Positions 11,901-24,206 are shown, numbered from the stretch's first letter. The stretch: 64,000 nucleotides of DNA from Hydractinia symbiolongicarpus (GCF_029227915.1 NC_079876.1:30105828-30169827), one strand, 5' to 3'. The notes: a model not told the origin generated them from the sequence alone. Numbers and translations are program-made.

Positions 11901-13535
11901 TATGGATATTTGATTTTATATTTCACTTGCAAAGAGTGTTGCAATATGTTTTGATGTACCAAAAACATCACGTCAGTTTTGCCAACGTTCATATTAATCA
12001 CTAACTCGTTGTTATTAAAATACCTGGAAATAGATTCTTTGATAAGTGCGGATTCGATAGACTGTATGTTCTTACCTGCAATGTAAATTACAGTATCGAC
12101 AGCATACATGATTAATTTGATTAAGTAAAAGATTGTCAACAAAACAGAAGTGGGCCCAGAATAGATCCTTGGGGTACTCCTGTGAGGCATAGTTCTAAAT
12201 TTAACACTGAGTTTTAAACTTGAAACAGGTAGACCATGAACCAATTTAACTCTGCTCGTTTTACACCACAGGCTTGTAGCTTGCTCAAAAGTGTTTATGA
12301 CTCAGTGTATCAAACACTTTGGATAAGTCTATGAACGTTGTTCCAAACAACATGCCTTCCTGTGTAATATTATCAATCAAAAGTATTGTTGCTATGTTTG
12401 TAGATCTTCCTCACCAATATTTAAACTGATAAATGATCAAGTGTTTTTCATCTTCTGAAAAATCGGTCAACTGATCGTGAATCACCTTTTCCAGATGATA
12501 GCACTGGCAAGATGGAAATTGGTCTGTAGTTAGCTGGATCAGTTTTTGCACCCTTTTTATAGACAAGTTGAGAATATGACATAGCAGTTGAAATATTATT
12601 GACAGTCCTTCAATAAAGCATGTGAGACCTCGTCAACAAAGCTTTTGTTTAAAAACTTTAAACTGATTCAAAACGAATATGCAAGAATGGTACTTGACAC
12701 AGAATATTTTCTCAGTGCGATTACGATTATTATGTATGGGCTTCCACACAAAGTTAATTAAAGGAATTGATTTTTCTTATATAAGCTAAACAGCAGTGGA
12801 GAAATATTTGCTACATTTGACCACAAAAGATGTGACTCTGTTAATAATCCAAGCAGGCACTGGGGTTGCCCTGGTTGGAATTATTGTTTTTTATACACTT
12901 CCAAAACCCTTTTGAATCACGTGAGTGTTCTTTAAGAAGTTTTCTGTGGTATGAACTCTTTGGAGACTTGAGCTTATGACAGCATTACAAAGTTTTCTGT
13001 ATAGACTCAAACGTTCTTTTTGCTGTTTTGAGAATGTGATCTCCGTCTGACGTATCTTTTTTTTAATTCACGAATAAGCAATTGAAAAGCTTTACCTCTG
13101 ATTCTGTAACTGGTAACGATATTGTTAAAATATTTTACTGCTTTAATTACACTATCGATTTTGTATAAAATGTTTCAATTCAGTTGCTCGAAATCCTTAT
13201 TTATCATTTCTTTGCTGAAATTTCGTATGACACATCCAACCATGTTGTGATCTGCAATACTCAAGCAAAATACGCTAGTGTGTGAGATAGATACAGCGTT
13301 ATTACTATCTATCAGGTGATAAAGACTTTGAATTAATCAGTAGTAAAATGGTGAAGTAGCTAGGCATGATATTCAAAGTTTGTTACATTTTAGTTTGACA
13401 TTTTAGAAAAAAACACAAGTTCTTACCCCTCTTCACAGCCTCAGCAAGTGCTGATAATTGTCGACATTGACTGCTGTTTGATGCAATGCACTTGAAAAGT
13501 GGTGTTTGCATACGAAGCACTTGCTGCAGTGGCAT
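8940..13535 (-). CDS. GCDH: Glutaryl-CoA dehydrogenase, first four coding exons (partial)
   Basis: Mitochondrial flavoenzyme of the acyl-CoA dehydrogenase family that oxidises and decarboxylates glutaryl-CoA in lysine and tryptophan breakdown. Minus-strand exons are 13427-13535 (ATG at 13533-13535), 10358-10399, 9492-9558 and 8940-9007, with GT-AG sites and phases 1, 1, 2, 1 that all match. The product starts with an arginine- and serine-bearing, presumably mitochondrial, leader and continues FAKFNWEDPLNLE, EDEIMVRDQVRNYAQE and SLMPRIILANRNE. These match the conserved GCDH N-terminal region (FDW-DPL, RD--R-Y-QE-LMPRI-LANRNE). About 95 codons are present; some 330 more, including the FAD and substrate sites, are not found in this window. 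They must lie to the left beyond a very large intron, or the gene is broken. Confidence 0.85.
9660..9750. repeat. Tandem duplication, about 45-bp unit, in GCDH intron
   Basis: Two near-identical copies of a unit containing 'gtgtggtttctttttttaaa' lie side by side in GCDH intron 2. The frame read across them is an artefact of the repeat. Confidence 0.6.
11395..13010 (-). mobile_element. LINE reverse-transcriptase remnant in GCDH intron 1
   Basis: Read on the minus strand from right to left: a pre-RT segment (HRKLLKEHSRDSKGFWKCI, about 12900-12970), an RT entry motif NYRPISILPVLS (about 12500-12540), a palm segment with YAVDTVIYIAG (the YADD box with its first Asp changed to Val) and NELVINMNVGKTDVM (11900-12130). 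The C-terminal tail ELPQCKLEFGKN is at 11395-11580. Several frameshifts and stops separate the parts, and a short piece at about 12640-12790 reads as a LINE tail in the other orientation. It is a non-LTR (CR1/jockey-like) retrotransposon, long inactive. The orientation matches the host gene. Confidence 0.7.
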
Positions 13536-13545
13536 TGTTGTTTAT

Positions 13546-13547
13546 TC
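13546..13547 (-). promoter_or_regulatory. Splice acceptor ten bases before the GCDH start codon
   Basis: On the minus strand a T-rich tract ends in AG immediately before AATAAACAACAATG. This is either the 3' end of a 5'-UTR intron or a spliced-leader trans-splice acceptor; the sequence alone cannot tell which. Confidence 0.4.
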
Positions 13548-15141
13548 TAAAAAAATTGTTTTAGCATATAAAAATCTAAAATCTTTTCAGTTGATATTAA
13601 TTAATTATTAATAATTAATATTAATAAACTTTGCCCCATGTTTTCGAAAAAAAATTCTACAAACCATTTTTGGTTGCAACATCATGTTACAGCAGGTATA
13701 TTCTCAGATTTTTGGAATTTTTTGCCCAGATAAAAAAACAGGCCTTGCCATGAGCAAATCGTCCCCCAAACAAATGGTGCAAAAACAACATTGAATGTGT
13801 ATGAAACAATTCCTGTTTATAGATATCGCACATGTTTTCTTTATACTTTCATTATATTACAGAAAGTTTGTAACCCTCCTCCATTACGCTGATTTTCATG
13901 CTGCATGTGTTTTTAAAAACAAGTCTTGGTGCACCCAAAATGAGACATTTCACAAAGTATATAATGTAAGTGTAGATTTGGAGAAAAAATGATTAACAAA
14001 TTAAATTGCCGCTAATTAAATAAGGCATACAACGGGAGAGATTTTACTTTTGTTCCTTATATGCATATAGTTTCTTATGATTTTTGGTTTACAAAGTTAT
14101 CAAAATAAGCCTAACAAAGTTCCACCATGTAAAATTAAAAAAATAATAGATTAGTTGCAAATGATTACATTGTTATGTGCACGGGAAAAAAGAAAGATCA
14201 CACAAGACAAAGTGGATATTGTTTTATTCACAGATTTTAAGGAATAAAAGATCGAAAAGGACCAGGAATTGTTTTTTGCAACTATCAACTTCTTTTTTAA
14301 GAGACTTTTATTTATTTCAGTTTAAAGGGAACTAGAGGTATAAAATGATGTTGGACTAACAGGCCTTTCATCATTTTTTAAAAAGCTCTCTTTGTTCTCA
14401 AGATATTCACATTTAAAGAATTTCAGATTTAATTATGCTGCATGAATTATGATGTCATATTTCAGTAATAGCAAAGCCTAGTATTACAAAAATAGACTAG
14501 TAGTACTTTAATAAACTGAAGTTAAAAAAAGGTTTGAAACTATTTTTACAGACGCCTTTTCAAGTTTGCAGCTGTCATTATAACCAGGGGTAAGCATGCA
14601 GTAAGCATGTCGTTTTTATATATATATATGGTAAAACCTTCATAAATTCAAGAATGGATTATTCAAGGATATCTTTCTTTTTTGGCTACTAATCTTTAAT
14701 ATGTTAAATAGAAGACTGTTTTGCCAATTACCTACATTTTAAAGTGCATGTTCCTGCAGGTTTCGTTCTGATTAAGGTTTTAACTGCAAACGTTTGACAA
14801 TGAAAAGACCATGTTTTACACCATCTGAATGCGAGCACAAAACAATATAGTGTGACAACACAAAAATTGTGGTTAAAAACTTTTGTAATGTGGCTAGCGT
14901 ATGATCTGCCAACTCTCTGAATCCAATACTCTGTGAAACTGCTTCCAAAGCCTACAATAACTTACCACAGCTCTGTCTACCATTTTTAATGAATGAATTC
15001 AATTTGGGGGGGTTGATACTACAAATTAATCATTTTAGGTGTGTTGGAACTCGCGCATGACAAAAATTTGGCAATAAGTTCAGCCAGCTATACCTTTTTG
15101 TGATTTTTAAGTCAAGCGCGACGGTGTTCATTTTTGATATA
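13548..15141. other. Upstream region of GCDH, no gene seen
   Basis: AT-rich DNA with an inverted run of ATTAATTATTAATAATTAATA at 13595-13625. Short open frames here lack splice context and family resemblance. The GCDH promoter should lie here but no specific element is recognisable. Confidence 0.4.
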
Positions 15142-15276
15142 CTAGTCGTTAACTGTGGAAAATGCATGGGTTTGCCCGTCCTTTTTATGCCGCATTGCGT
15201 GCTTTTCGCTGTTGCGCAGCTAAGCTACCATTTTGCGTGACAGACAGACAGACGTATACGGGTATTATAATATAGA
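15142..15276 (-). mobile_element. Non-autonomous Helitron, unit 1 of tandem trio
   Basis: Read on the minus strand the element begins TCTATATTATAATACC, has a GTCTGTCTGTC tract about 25 bases in, and ends AACGACTAG, the CTRR 3' end of Helitrons. The plus-strand flank before it is A (15141), consistent with insertion between A and T. The 3' hairpin is degraded in this copy. There is no coding capacity. Confidence 0.7.
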
Positions 15277-15464
15277 CTAGTCGTTAGCCCGTGGAAAAAT
15301 CCACGGGGTCGCCCGTCCTTAAATTAACCCGTTGCAACAAAGTGGACAGAAATACATAACATTTGGTATTGATGCGCATTTTAAAAATTTTGTGTTTCCG
15401 TTACGGGACACAGCTTTCGCGGACACACAGACAGACAGACGGAATACGACTATTATTATAGAGA
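15277..15464 (-). mobile_element. Non-autonomous Helitron, unit 2 of tandem trio
   Basis: 188 bp, joined without spacer to unit 1. Minus-strand start TCTCTATAATAATAG, GTCTGTCTGTC tract, and near the 3' end a perfect hairpin CCCGTGG/CCACGGG just before AACGACTAG. Confidence 0.75.
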
Positions 15465-15652
15465 TAGTCGTTAGCCCGTGGAAAAATCCACGGGGTCGCC
15501 TGTCCTTTAAATTAACCCGTTGCAACAAAGCGGACAGAAGTATATCGCATTTGGTATTGATGCGCATTTTAAAAATTTCGTGTTTCCGTTACGGGACACG
15601 GCTTTCGCGGACACACAGACAGACAGATGGAATACGGCTATTATTATAGAGA
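15465..15652 (-). mobile_element. Non-autonomous Helitron, unit 3 of tandem trio
   Basis: 188 bp and nearly identical to unit 2, joined directly to it. The flanking base on the right (15653) is T, so the whole trio sits between A and T as a single Helitron insertion would. Confidence 0.75.
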
Positions 15653-16822
15653 TATTATCTCAGTTAATTGATTATAATTATGGTCATGTTATACATTTTT
15701 GAGGGCCCAATGAGTGGAGAATGTTTTCTAAGGAATATTTTAATTTTTAAATTATTTTTGCTAGTCATCAGAAAGCAAGAAAACGCGTTTTTTAAATTTC
15801 ACGGAGTGGAAGGATCCATCACGGCTTTATGGTATGATAGTACATGTCGGATCCTGCTTATTTGTCCACTAATGAATGGGTTTTTTTCTTGTTATCTCCC
15901 CTGAGTGGTTCGCAACAGATAGCGCTATGATAATAAAAGTTTGAAATAACCAACATGTTGATGATATGGATATAAGGACGTTAAATGTGTTTTTTTCACG
16001 GAGTTGGCGGATTATACGCTAGCTAGCACCCTTATACTGATATATGATCTAAATCTTGCAAGCTATATCCTAATTTCAAGATTAAAAGATGCCTCTAACT
16101 TAAAATAAAGTTTGAAATGGACTGATCCACAACTTACTGCCTGCATTATTTTGCCTGTCGATTTGCGTAAGAGGTCTGGGGATTATAAACACAACATGCA
16201 AAGCGATGAAAGTTGTCTATTATTTTTAAAATAACCTAATATTCTTTCTAGTGCTCTTTTGCAGCCCATGTTTTACTCATGGTGTCAAACATTCCAGTTT
16301 CCTTTTTGGGAGAAAAAGTTGATATTTTAAACGCTATCCAGAGTGTCTGGATTCTAGAAGCAGAAAAAAGGTCACTTCTTAAAACATTATGCACACGATG
16401 GCTAAACACAGCTAGTAACTTTAAATCAGAATAAAAAAGGCTAAAAATATCATAATAAGAAAACATAACAGTTTCCCCCTATTTTCCCAAACAGAAGAAA
16501 CAAAAAAATAAAATAGAAGATAATAGTTCGCATCAGCCTTGCAACTGAGTTGCCATTATATAACATAACAAATATAACGGCACCGAAGTATGTAAACAAT
16601 ACAAACCTCGTTTCCGAAAAGCATTTTTCGTAGGGGGGTGGGGTGGGGTAAGCCTTTTTTAAGGCTTTGGACAGATTAATTTTCGACACCTAACTCAAAA
16701 TTCTGTTTTATTTTCCATTACCAGTAAAGTAATCATATTAAAATCGTCCGGACGTCAAGTAACAACCACTGGCGGAGAAAGGGAGCTTTCTGTAAAACGC
16801 TGAACAGCGGACATGGCAACCT
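15653..16822. other. Gene-poor spacer
   Basis: Open frames of 60-80 codons are present on both strands but none has a recognisable domain, splice context or family match. I see nothing else specific. Confidence 0.35.
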
Positions 16823-16914
16823 CGATCCCGGGGGGCCTGTAGCGTTTTTGATATGAGCATGAAACGCGTACGACTTTCATCTTCATATCAAAAACGCTAC
16901 AGGCTCTAGGATCG
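16823..16914. repeat. Long near-perfect palindrome
   Basis: The arms 16835-16856 and 16883-16904 are exact 22-bp inverted copies. The flanks CGATCC (16823-16828) and GGATCG (16909-16914) extend the symmetry, and ATGAAA/TTTCAT continue it into the loop. It is a MITE-like or foldback element, or a stable RNA hairpin if transcribed. Confidence 0.75.
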
Positions 16915-18068
16915 TTGCGGAACACGAAATAACCAAGATAAATGAGATTTTTCTGGATGTATTACAAATCATAAGTTGTCAAGTACGCTTGAAAGGAGTG
17001 GTCCCACAAAAAATCAAAATAAATAATTTCATCTTATTTTATCGGAAATGTTTTATTTATTATTATAAAAAACTTTTTTTTAAAAAAAGTTTTTTTTCTC
17101 TTATTCGGCCTTTTTTTACAATCCTGTTTAAATAGCCGTGATGTCATAGTTGGCGAATGATTTTTTGTGTGTTAAGACAATTCAGCAAATAGAATGATAT
17201 TCTAGAGAATCCAAGATCGTAATTTCATAATTAGAAATATTTATTTTATTTTATTTGCTATAATTATAATCACATATTATATATTATATATTTTTGTGTT
17301 TAGCCTTCCGAGTAAGACACAAAGACACCACCCTCTTCAGGGAAAACTTGTCTTATTTTCCACACAACACGCAACGATATAACTCGGCGATTGCCTTTTC
17401 CAAGTCGTTAGAAAACGAACCAAATGAATTGCTTGTAAGCAGCAAATCGAAAAGATTTGTTTGTAGACGTGTCTTGCTTAAAATCCTCATTCTCAGTTAT
17501 ACATTTTATTCCTAAAAAACAACGGATATTTGTAGGATGCATATCATTATTATTTGATATTTTAACAATACTTTTTATGTATAGCTTACTCATATTAAAA
17601 AAAAAATCTCCCTTAGTTTCAGTCTTGCAGTTATCGCACTAGCACCATTCGTTTCTCCCAACACAAAGACTTTCCCAATGTCTTACTAAAAATATCGTTT
17701 CTCTCTCAGTTACAATATTTTTATTATCATCTTATTTAGTGGTCTCGAATTAAAAAAAGTTGCAGCCCTGTGCCTGTAAAAAGCTCATCAAAGGTTTCCA
17801 TCTCATTATCACCGTCCTCATCTTCTCCAAAATTGTTTTCTTCTTCAATAATATCATACTCTAATTCTTCTTCGCTGTGTCTGTGTTCATATATGTGATC
17901 GAGTATCAAGCTTTTCGTTCTCTCTCCCTCTCTCTCTCCTCTCTCCTCTCTCGAAACTAACATCGCCAATTATGACGTCACAGCAAAAGGTTCTTAATAA
18001 AAAGACAATCTTTGCGCATTGATTAAAAGATCAATAAACAATTTTTCGAAAAAAGAATAAAAACTTTA
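16915..18068. other. Gene-poor spacer with an acidic open frame
   Basis: A minus-strand frame at 17736-17969 encodes a 77-residue very acidic peptide (runs of E and D), partly over a CT microsatellite at about 17925-17955. No splice context or family is evident, so it is not called as a gene. A short poly-A/poly-T palindrome lies at about 17065-17100. Confidence 0.3.
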
Positions 18069-18225
18069 TCTCTTTAATAATAGCCGTCGTCTCTCTGTGT
18101 GTCCGCAAATGCGGCGTCCCGTAACGGAAACACAAAATTTTTAAAATGCGTACGAAAATCAAATGCGATATATTTTTATTCACTTTGTTGCGACGGGTAA
18201 ATTTAAAGGACGAGGGAACGCGACG
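18069..18225 (+). mobile_element. Non-autonomous Helitron, 3' end missing
   Basis: Starts TCTCTTTAATAATAGCCG after an A, and follows the 188-bp Helitron units (in opposite orientation to the 15-kb trio) through CCCGTAACGGAAACAC to ACGGGTAAATTTAAAGGACG. It then breaks where the hairpin and CTAG end should be and runs straight into the TGTC array. Confidence 0.65.
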
Positions 18226-18864
<639 letters not shown>

Positions 18865-19252
18865 AAAAGTTTTTTTAATTTTGGGGGGCCATGCACAAAA
18901 CCATTTGGTAAAAAGAGAAATTTACATAGGTTTTATTTGTAAAGAAATTTGAAATATTTTTGGTGTTTTAGATTAATGGGCACACTGTAATAAGCATCTT
19001 TAATATCTATGCTATTCATAAAACATCCTGGTGTCACCAGGTTTAACTAGATATAGTTTCCATTTTAAAATGCACCGAATTTAAATTTTCATTGAGAGAT
19101 TTTAAGTTCAGTATTATTCTAAACGACGTTTCATATCCTTTTTTCTGAGAAAGATAAGGGATATAAACTCCTCGGCTTTATTTTTAGTTAGCTCGATAAC
19201 TTTATTGTCTAAGAGTTTCTGAATCTGCTGAGTTAAAAAAGTTTTTTCTACT
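18865..19252 (-). pseudogene. DIRS-type reverse transcriptase fragment, interrupted
   Basis: The minus strand, following the gag-like frame, reads QQIQKLLDNKVIELTKNKA, ILNLKSLNENLN, SIDIKDAYYSVPI and [17 protein letters not shown]. These are typical RT fingers and palm motifs of cnidarian DIRS elements, separated by frameshifts and stops. The reading is cut off by the TGTC array, so the catalytic YxDD region, RNase H and tyrosine recombinase are missing. Confidence 0.75.
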
Positions 19253-20031
19253 TTAGATACTTTGTTTCTCTAAATTTCTCTTGAGGTTCAATCAAGTCCT
19301 CCTCAAGGATTATGCCTGACACTGTCTCTGTCGTCAAGGCTGACAATTTTCCATGTGCATGGCCCAATAACATCACTCCTTCAAGGATTGGTGAAATTCT
19401 TTCTGCAGGTTTCATGATCCTGCTGTGTCTGTCAGACTGCAGTACTGCATCAGCCAGTTTCGCTAAAATGGTGGTCGTTTTAGTCAGTGTTGTCTGAATA
19501 TCTGTCAGTTCTGAATCTACCGTTCTGTGGACGGGCGTAAAACTATTTATTTTATAAACTTTTTTGTTAAGAGATGGCGTAACAAAGGTAGTGCAATTTT
19601 TGGGCATTTCGTACTTTTCGAAAACCACCTTTCGAGCTTTACTGTTCTGGGAATAATCCTTCCAGTATTTCGAAACTCTTTCTGCCAAACCTTCGTTTAT
19701 TGGCGGGGTCCCAGTCTCAGCAAACAGCTGGCTAAGTTTCTGGAACAGGTTCTCTTCCTGGTGTCTTTTCGGATCCCTTGTACTCCTGTGTCGAGCTTTC
19801 CTCATACGTGGCTTGTGACATCGTCGCCGAGATGGCATCTTTAGATGGTTCTTCCCGGGTTTTTGTTAAAGATGATGCTCCTTGTGATCCCACAAGGATC
19901 TCAATCATCCCTTTCACCTCTCCCAACAACTCAGTTTTAAGGGAGGTCACAACATCCTGTTTTATGGATTGCATGAGATCCATTTGTTGCTGTTCTTGTT
20001 GCTGTTGATTAGTAGCTGTTTCAGCCAACAC
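19248..20031 (-). pseudogene. DIRS-type gag-like protein, frameshifted
   Basis: Two overlapping minus-strand frames (20031 to 19732 and 19838 to 19248) form one gag-like ORF broken by a frameshift. The first part is glutamine-rich. The second has PPINEGLAERVSKYWKDYS, PKNC and later QTTLTKTTTILAKLADAV, the pattern of the gag ORF found with DIRS retrotransposons in cnidarians and sea urchins. It lies immediately upstream of the RT fragment on the same strand. Confidence 0.7.
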
Positions 20032-22301
20032 GTGTATGCCTTCTATAGTTGAAGTTATGAAATTTGCTTTTTTACTGAAAAATATGTTACCTTACATGTT
20101 ATTTAAGTCTTGGATTAATAGATTTTTTATATTTTAAATGATTAGGCTTAGATATTCCTACAATGTACCACGATAAAAGTATTGTACAACCGCACTCCCC
20201 TTTACTTTCGCAATAGATCTATAATAAACACAGCAGAGAATTGGAACCGAGTGCAGCGCTCTCGTCTCTATCGAGAAAGTCGGAAGCCGGGATGGAAAAT
20301 AATTTTAATTCACAAAGCCCTGACAGTTTTGACCTTTAAGAAACGAAAACCCATCACGGTATTTTTAAAGCTAAGCCCAATCTTCGGTTTTTTTTGGTAA
20401 GCGAAAAATTTTTTAACAAAAATTGTTTACCTATTGTCTCTGTTGTGTACAGCATTACAGAAATGTTGATCAAGAAAATGTTTACGATCATGTATTTTCG
20501 AGGGTTGAGAATATATTAGGGTTTAAAATGTTTTTTTGGCAGGTCACTTATTTTTTTAGTAAATTTCAGCGTGACGCCACGCTTTGAGGAGACAATGCGT
20601 GAGCTTTAAGAAAGTAAACAGTGATTTTTGTGTTGTGGACTCACATAGTCACTCACCAAAGCGTATTATAATATAGGATACTTTTTAAATGTAGGTCAAA
20701 GGACATTATGTGCCTGTACGTGCGAAGAGAACATAGAATTATGATTTCAACGGTTTTTATTTGTACAAAACTTTTCTGGGGGACTGGATTAATGTTGTAA
20801 TTCTTGTATAATACTCCCTCTGGTAAATATTGGACACGACGAAGACAATAAAGGCAACACTTGAAGAAAGAACTTTATTTAAATTCAAACAAAAGTAACG
20901 AATCATCTTTATTAATGGTTTGAAAATATTTTTCGCACACATAGGATACTAGAATAGTAATATTTCACATTGTGGCTGCAAATCTTTATATATTGGATAT
21001 ATATCAAGGAAAACACCAAGTTGCAAGAACGGCTTTGCGACTAATCATTGATCAAACAAAGCAAATGATGATCAATTCCACTAAAATTGTAACTAAAAAA
21101 TAGATACTAATTTCCTGTCCCTTCTATGCAACAAATGCTTAATGCATTGTAATAGTTGTTGTCCAGTGCGAAAGGTCTTAAGTTCAAACTCCGGCCGAGT
21201 CATGCAGAGACTATAAAAGTGTGAATCTATCCTTTCTGCTTAACGTTTAGCATGAGAATAAGATTGATATCTCAGGCGGTTGTCTAGTTGATCGTTTGTT
21301 GTGCTTGCACGACTTTCGTAGTTCAGCAGATGGAAGTTTTAAATGCACTAGAAACCCCCTTCATAGGACCCTCATTGATAACAGTTCTATTAGGAACTAA
21401 AGATACTATCCGGGGTAAATAATAATAATAATAAAAATAATAAAAACTCTGTCGAGATTTATATACAGCTGAAGTGAACGCGATATCACAATTTTTCATA
21501 TCTGTGTAAAAGAAAACGCATTTATTTAGAATTCATCTAGACGATCGTCGTTCCCAAATTGGATCTGACATTTTGGTCTTAATTATTAATCTTTCTCTTC
21601 AAAATTGTTATTGTAAATATATATCTTTGGCTTAAACAACATTCTTGTTTATTTAAGGTGTGTTGACTTTCTATAAATTGGCCTGATGACTTTACTTTTA
21701 CTAGCTTATCTGTCGTACTTAATGGCAGAAACATAGAGAAAGGTAGGTATACAATGTTGCTTCTTTCTCTTCGGTGAAACTGACGCCCTATTGCGTCTTT
21801 CTGCAGACATTTTGCTACTATAACCAAAGACGTAACCGAAAATCTGTAAAAGTTTGAAGCTTAAACCACAAGTTTCCGTTTTTGTTAAGGTAAAAATGAC
21901 CATTTTACAGCTTTCCGCGGTCAATTCTTCTTTTCATTTTCAACTTAAAGTGGAAAGTTAAATATATGAAAACAAACTTAGAAAATGTTTTAAGAGAAAA
22001 AACATGAACATTTAAGCGTGTCGTGATGTTTAGTGTTTTTATCAGTTTCCTTACAATTATTATTTACTCAGGACAGCCTCTTTAGTTTCTATTGATACCG
22101 TTACAATGAAGGATCTAGTGCATTTAAAGGTGCAATTTGAAGGCACACCATCGCCTAACTAGAAAACCGCCTAAGATATCAGTTCTATTGACTATCTAGT
22201 GACTGGTTGACACTTTGATAGTCTTCCACATCAGAGCTGAACGCTGTACCTTCAGTAGTCTGTGCAACGTAATATTTTTTGTACTTAGTTCCACTACCAT
22301 T
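20032..22301. other. Spacer without recognised gene
   Basis: A repeat end TATTATAATATAG lies at 20663-20676, matching the Helitron-type termini. A segment around 21170-21235 (agttcaaactccggccgagtc) looks like a degraded tRNA B-box region. A short AAT/ATA microsatellite lies at 21420-21445. The open frames are short and unrecognisable. Confidence 0.4.
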
Positions 22302-22469
22302 ATGCTCTTCAAACTTTTGTTTTGCATTGCTTTCCTATCAATTTCGTATGGATGGATAAATGTATATGAACGTATACTTGGGCGAGTGATCCATATCGAG
22401 TCAACTCGAATTCGAGCAGAATACGTTCAATCAGCGATAAACATGATGGCTAATACAAATACTACATGA
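22302..22469 (+). CDS. Possible small secreted peptide, 55 residues
   Basis: From the ATG at 22302 the frame encodes a classic signal-peptide-like start (MLFKLLFCIAFLSISYG: short, hydrophobic, small residues at the end). A roughly 38-residue tail follows with mixed Arg, Glu, Ile and Tyr and no cysteine, ending at TGA 22467-22469. An upstream in-frame ATG at 22215 would bury the signal sequence, so the internal start is preferred. No family is recognised, and a chance open frame in AT-rich DNA cannot be excluded. An AATAAA follows at about 22778. Confidence 0.3.
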   Translation: MLFKLLFCIAFLSISYGWINVYERILGRVIHIESTRIRAEYVQSAINMMANTNTT

Positions 22470-23742
22470 ACCTGACATCTTATGCAGCGAATGAAACTCC
22501 TTACAAAGAATACTCAAGTTTTGTTGTATGATCAAATTATTGCTTTTTTTACAAGGATGAAAAGACTTTTCCGATTTAGAATTGACAAATTTTTGACAAC
22601 AATTAAAGCCTTTTTTTTTTGGTTTTAAACCTTTTCTATAAAAACTAAAATTATAAGGAAGTAAAAGGACTAATTTGGTTCCCATTTAACGTGAAATGAG
22701 AGGAAAGGTTGTTTGTGTGCCGAAGAACCTTACACAAGCTAAGAGCATCATTTTCCGAATTTAGAATGAGCAAAAAATAAACAACTTTTATGAACTAGAT
22801 TCGCACCTGTGACGTAGAATACGTTTGTATAGAGAGTGTGGTAACCTATTTCAGTAACAGATACTTGACAGCAGGCTATCCAAGAGGTAAGGAAAGAGCA
22901 ACTATCATGCTACTGGATTAAAATTTTCCGGATGGAAATCTAAGTGTACAAAAACATAAGGTTGGATAAAAAAAGGCTTTTGATAAATTTGATTACCCTG
23001 GGCTTTTTGGATATCCAATATCCTGGAGATTAATGTGGCTTTCACCACATTAACCCTACTCTGACCCGGCTTTTTAAGGGCTCCGTATGGCAGGGGTGGG
23101 GTGGGTGGGTGGCCCTGCACTCTCTGAAATGACGAATGAGACATCAAATTATTGCACAACTTGGCAGAAATGTATGTTAGCATATTAAATGAAAATTAGG
23201 ACACAAATGACATCGTTTAGTCCAAGATGACGAACACAAAAAAAAGGCTGACGGTGCTGCATAAAATTTGTGATAAGAAAAAGTGGTTGAAAATGTTGTA
23301 ACTTGATGAAAGCATTAAATGGGTTAAATATAATTTTAAACTGGATATGGAAGGAACAAAAAACTTTGTCCAATATATTTTTTCTAAAAACAATGAAAAG
23401 TCTCCAAAGTTGTATCCCCAAAAGCTAAATCAGTAGTTATTACATAAAATTGAAAGAAGGGCGCCCCCAACCCCGACCAAAACCAGTTTTTGAATGGCTG
23501 ATAAGTTGATGGAATTGATCATATGATATGGTATAACATAAGCAAAAAGCAAATGATTGGCAAAGTTAACAATTTTGTTTGCTGTACCGTTATCATTTTC
23601 TGACAACACTCATTTTAACCGTTGATCAATATGAGTGTATCGGTAAATGCGTGTTTTGTTCCTACGCATATATTATTATGCTGTCCATCTGTTTGTGAGT
23701 AGTGATTGGTGAATGCTAGTAAGTTTATAAAGTTATATAAAA
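22470..23742. other. Spacer without recognised gene
   Basis: No supported exon. A G-rich patch (ggggtgggtgggtgg) lies at about 23097-23112. Nothing else is seen. Confidence 0.35.
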
Positions 23743-23865
23743 CTAGTCGGTGGCCTCCGGAAAAATTTTGCCCGTGCTTTTTATACCACATTGGGTGCGT
23801 TTCGCTACTTGCAATACCATTTTGCGTGACAGACAGAAAGACATATACTGGTATTATAATATAGA
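23743..23865 (-). mobile_element. Non-autonomous Helitron, unit 1 of a pair
   Basis: Minus-strand start TCTATATTATAATACC, CTGTCTGTCACGC tract, and 3' end CTAG next to a flanking A at 23742. The 3' hairpin is diverged. Confidence 0.65.
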
Positions 23866-24040
23866 CTAGTCGTTGCCCGTGGAAGAATCAACGGGTTCGC
23901 CCGTCCTTTACATTTACCCGTCGCAACAAAGTGGATAAAAATATATCGCATTTGATATTCGTGTTTCCGTAACCTCATTTTCTAACTCAGCGGGGTCCGC
24001 GCAGAGACAGACAGACGGAATACGGCTATTATCATAGAGA
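23866..24040 (-). mobile_element. Non-autonomous Helitron, unit 2 of a pair
   Basis: Joined directly to unit 1. It starts TCTCTATGATAATAGCCG on the minus strand and ends with a slightly imperfect hairpin and AACGACTAG. The right flank is T (24041). Confidence 0.65.
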
Positions 24041-24206
24041 TTAGATTTTGGGACAAAGCCGAATAAGCTGTGAGTAAAAGCTGTTCCATGTTCGAGAAAT
24101 TAAGATTTTTTTGTGCCTTTCTTGCTTTTAAATGATTTACAAGCATTGAAATTTTATGTTTATTACAGAATATTTAGCGATAATATCGCGTCTTAAAGAA
24201 ATTCAG

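Noticed and set aside
15319-15702. Open frames of 60-105 codons across the Helitron trio
   Set aside because: They fall inside non-autonomous Helitron units and recur only because the units are tandem copies.
17736-17969. Acidic 77-residue frame on the minus strand
   Set aside because: Partly over a CT microsatellite, with no family resemblance or convincing splice partners; left as a note only.
21170-21240. tRNA gene
   Set aside because: Only a weak B-box-like stretch; no A box at the right distance and no acceptor stem.
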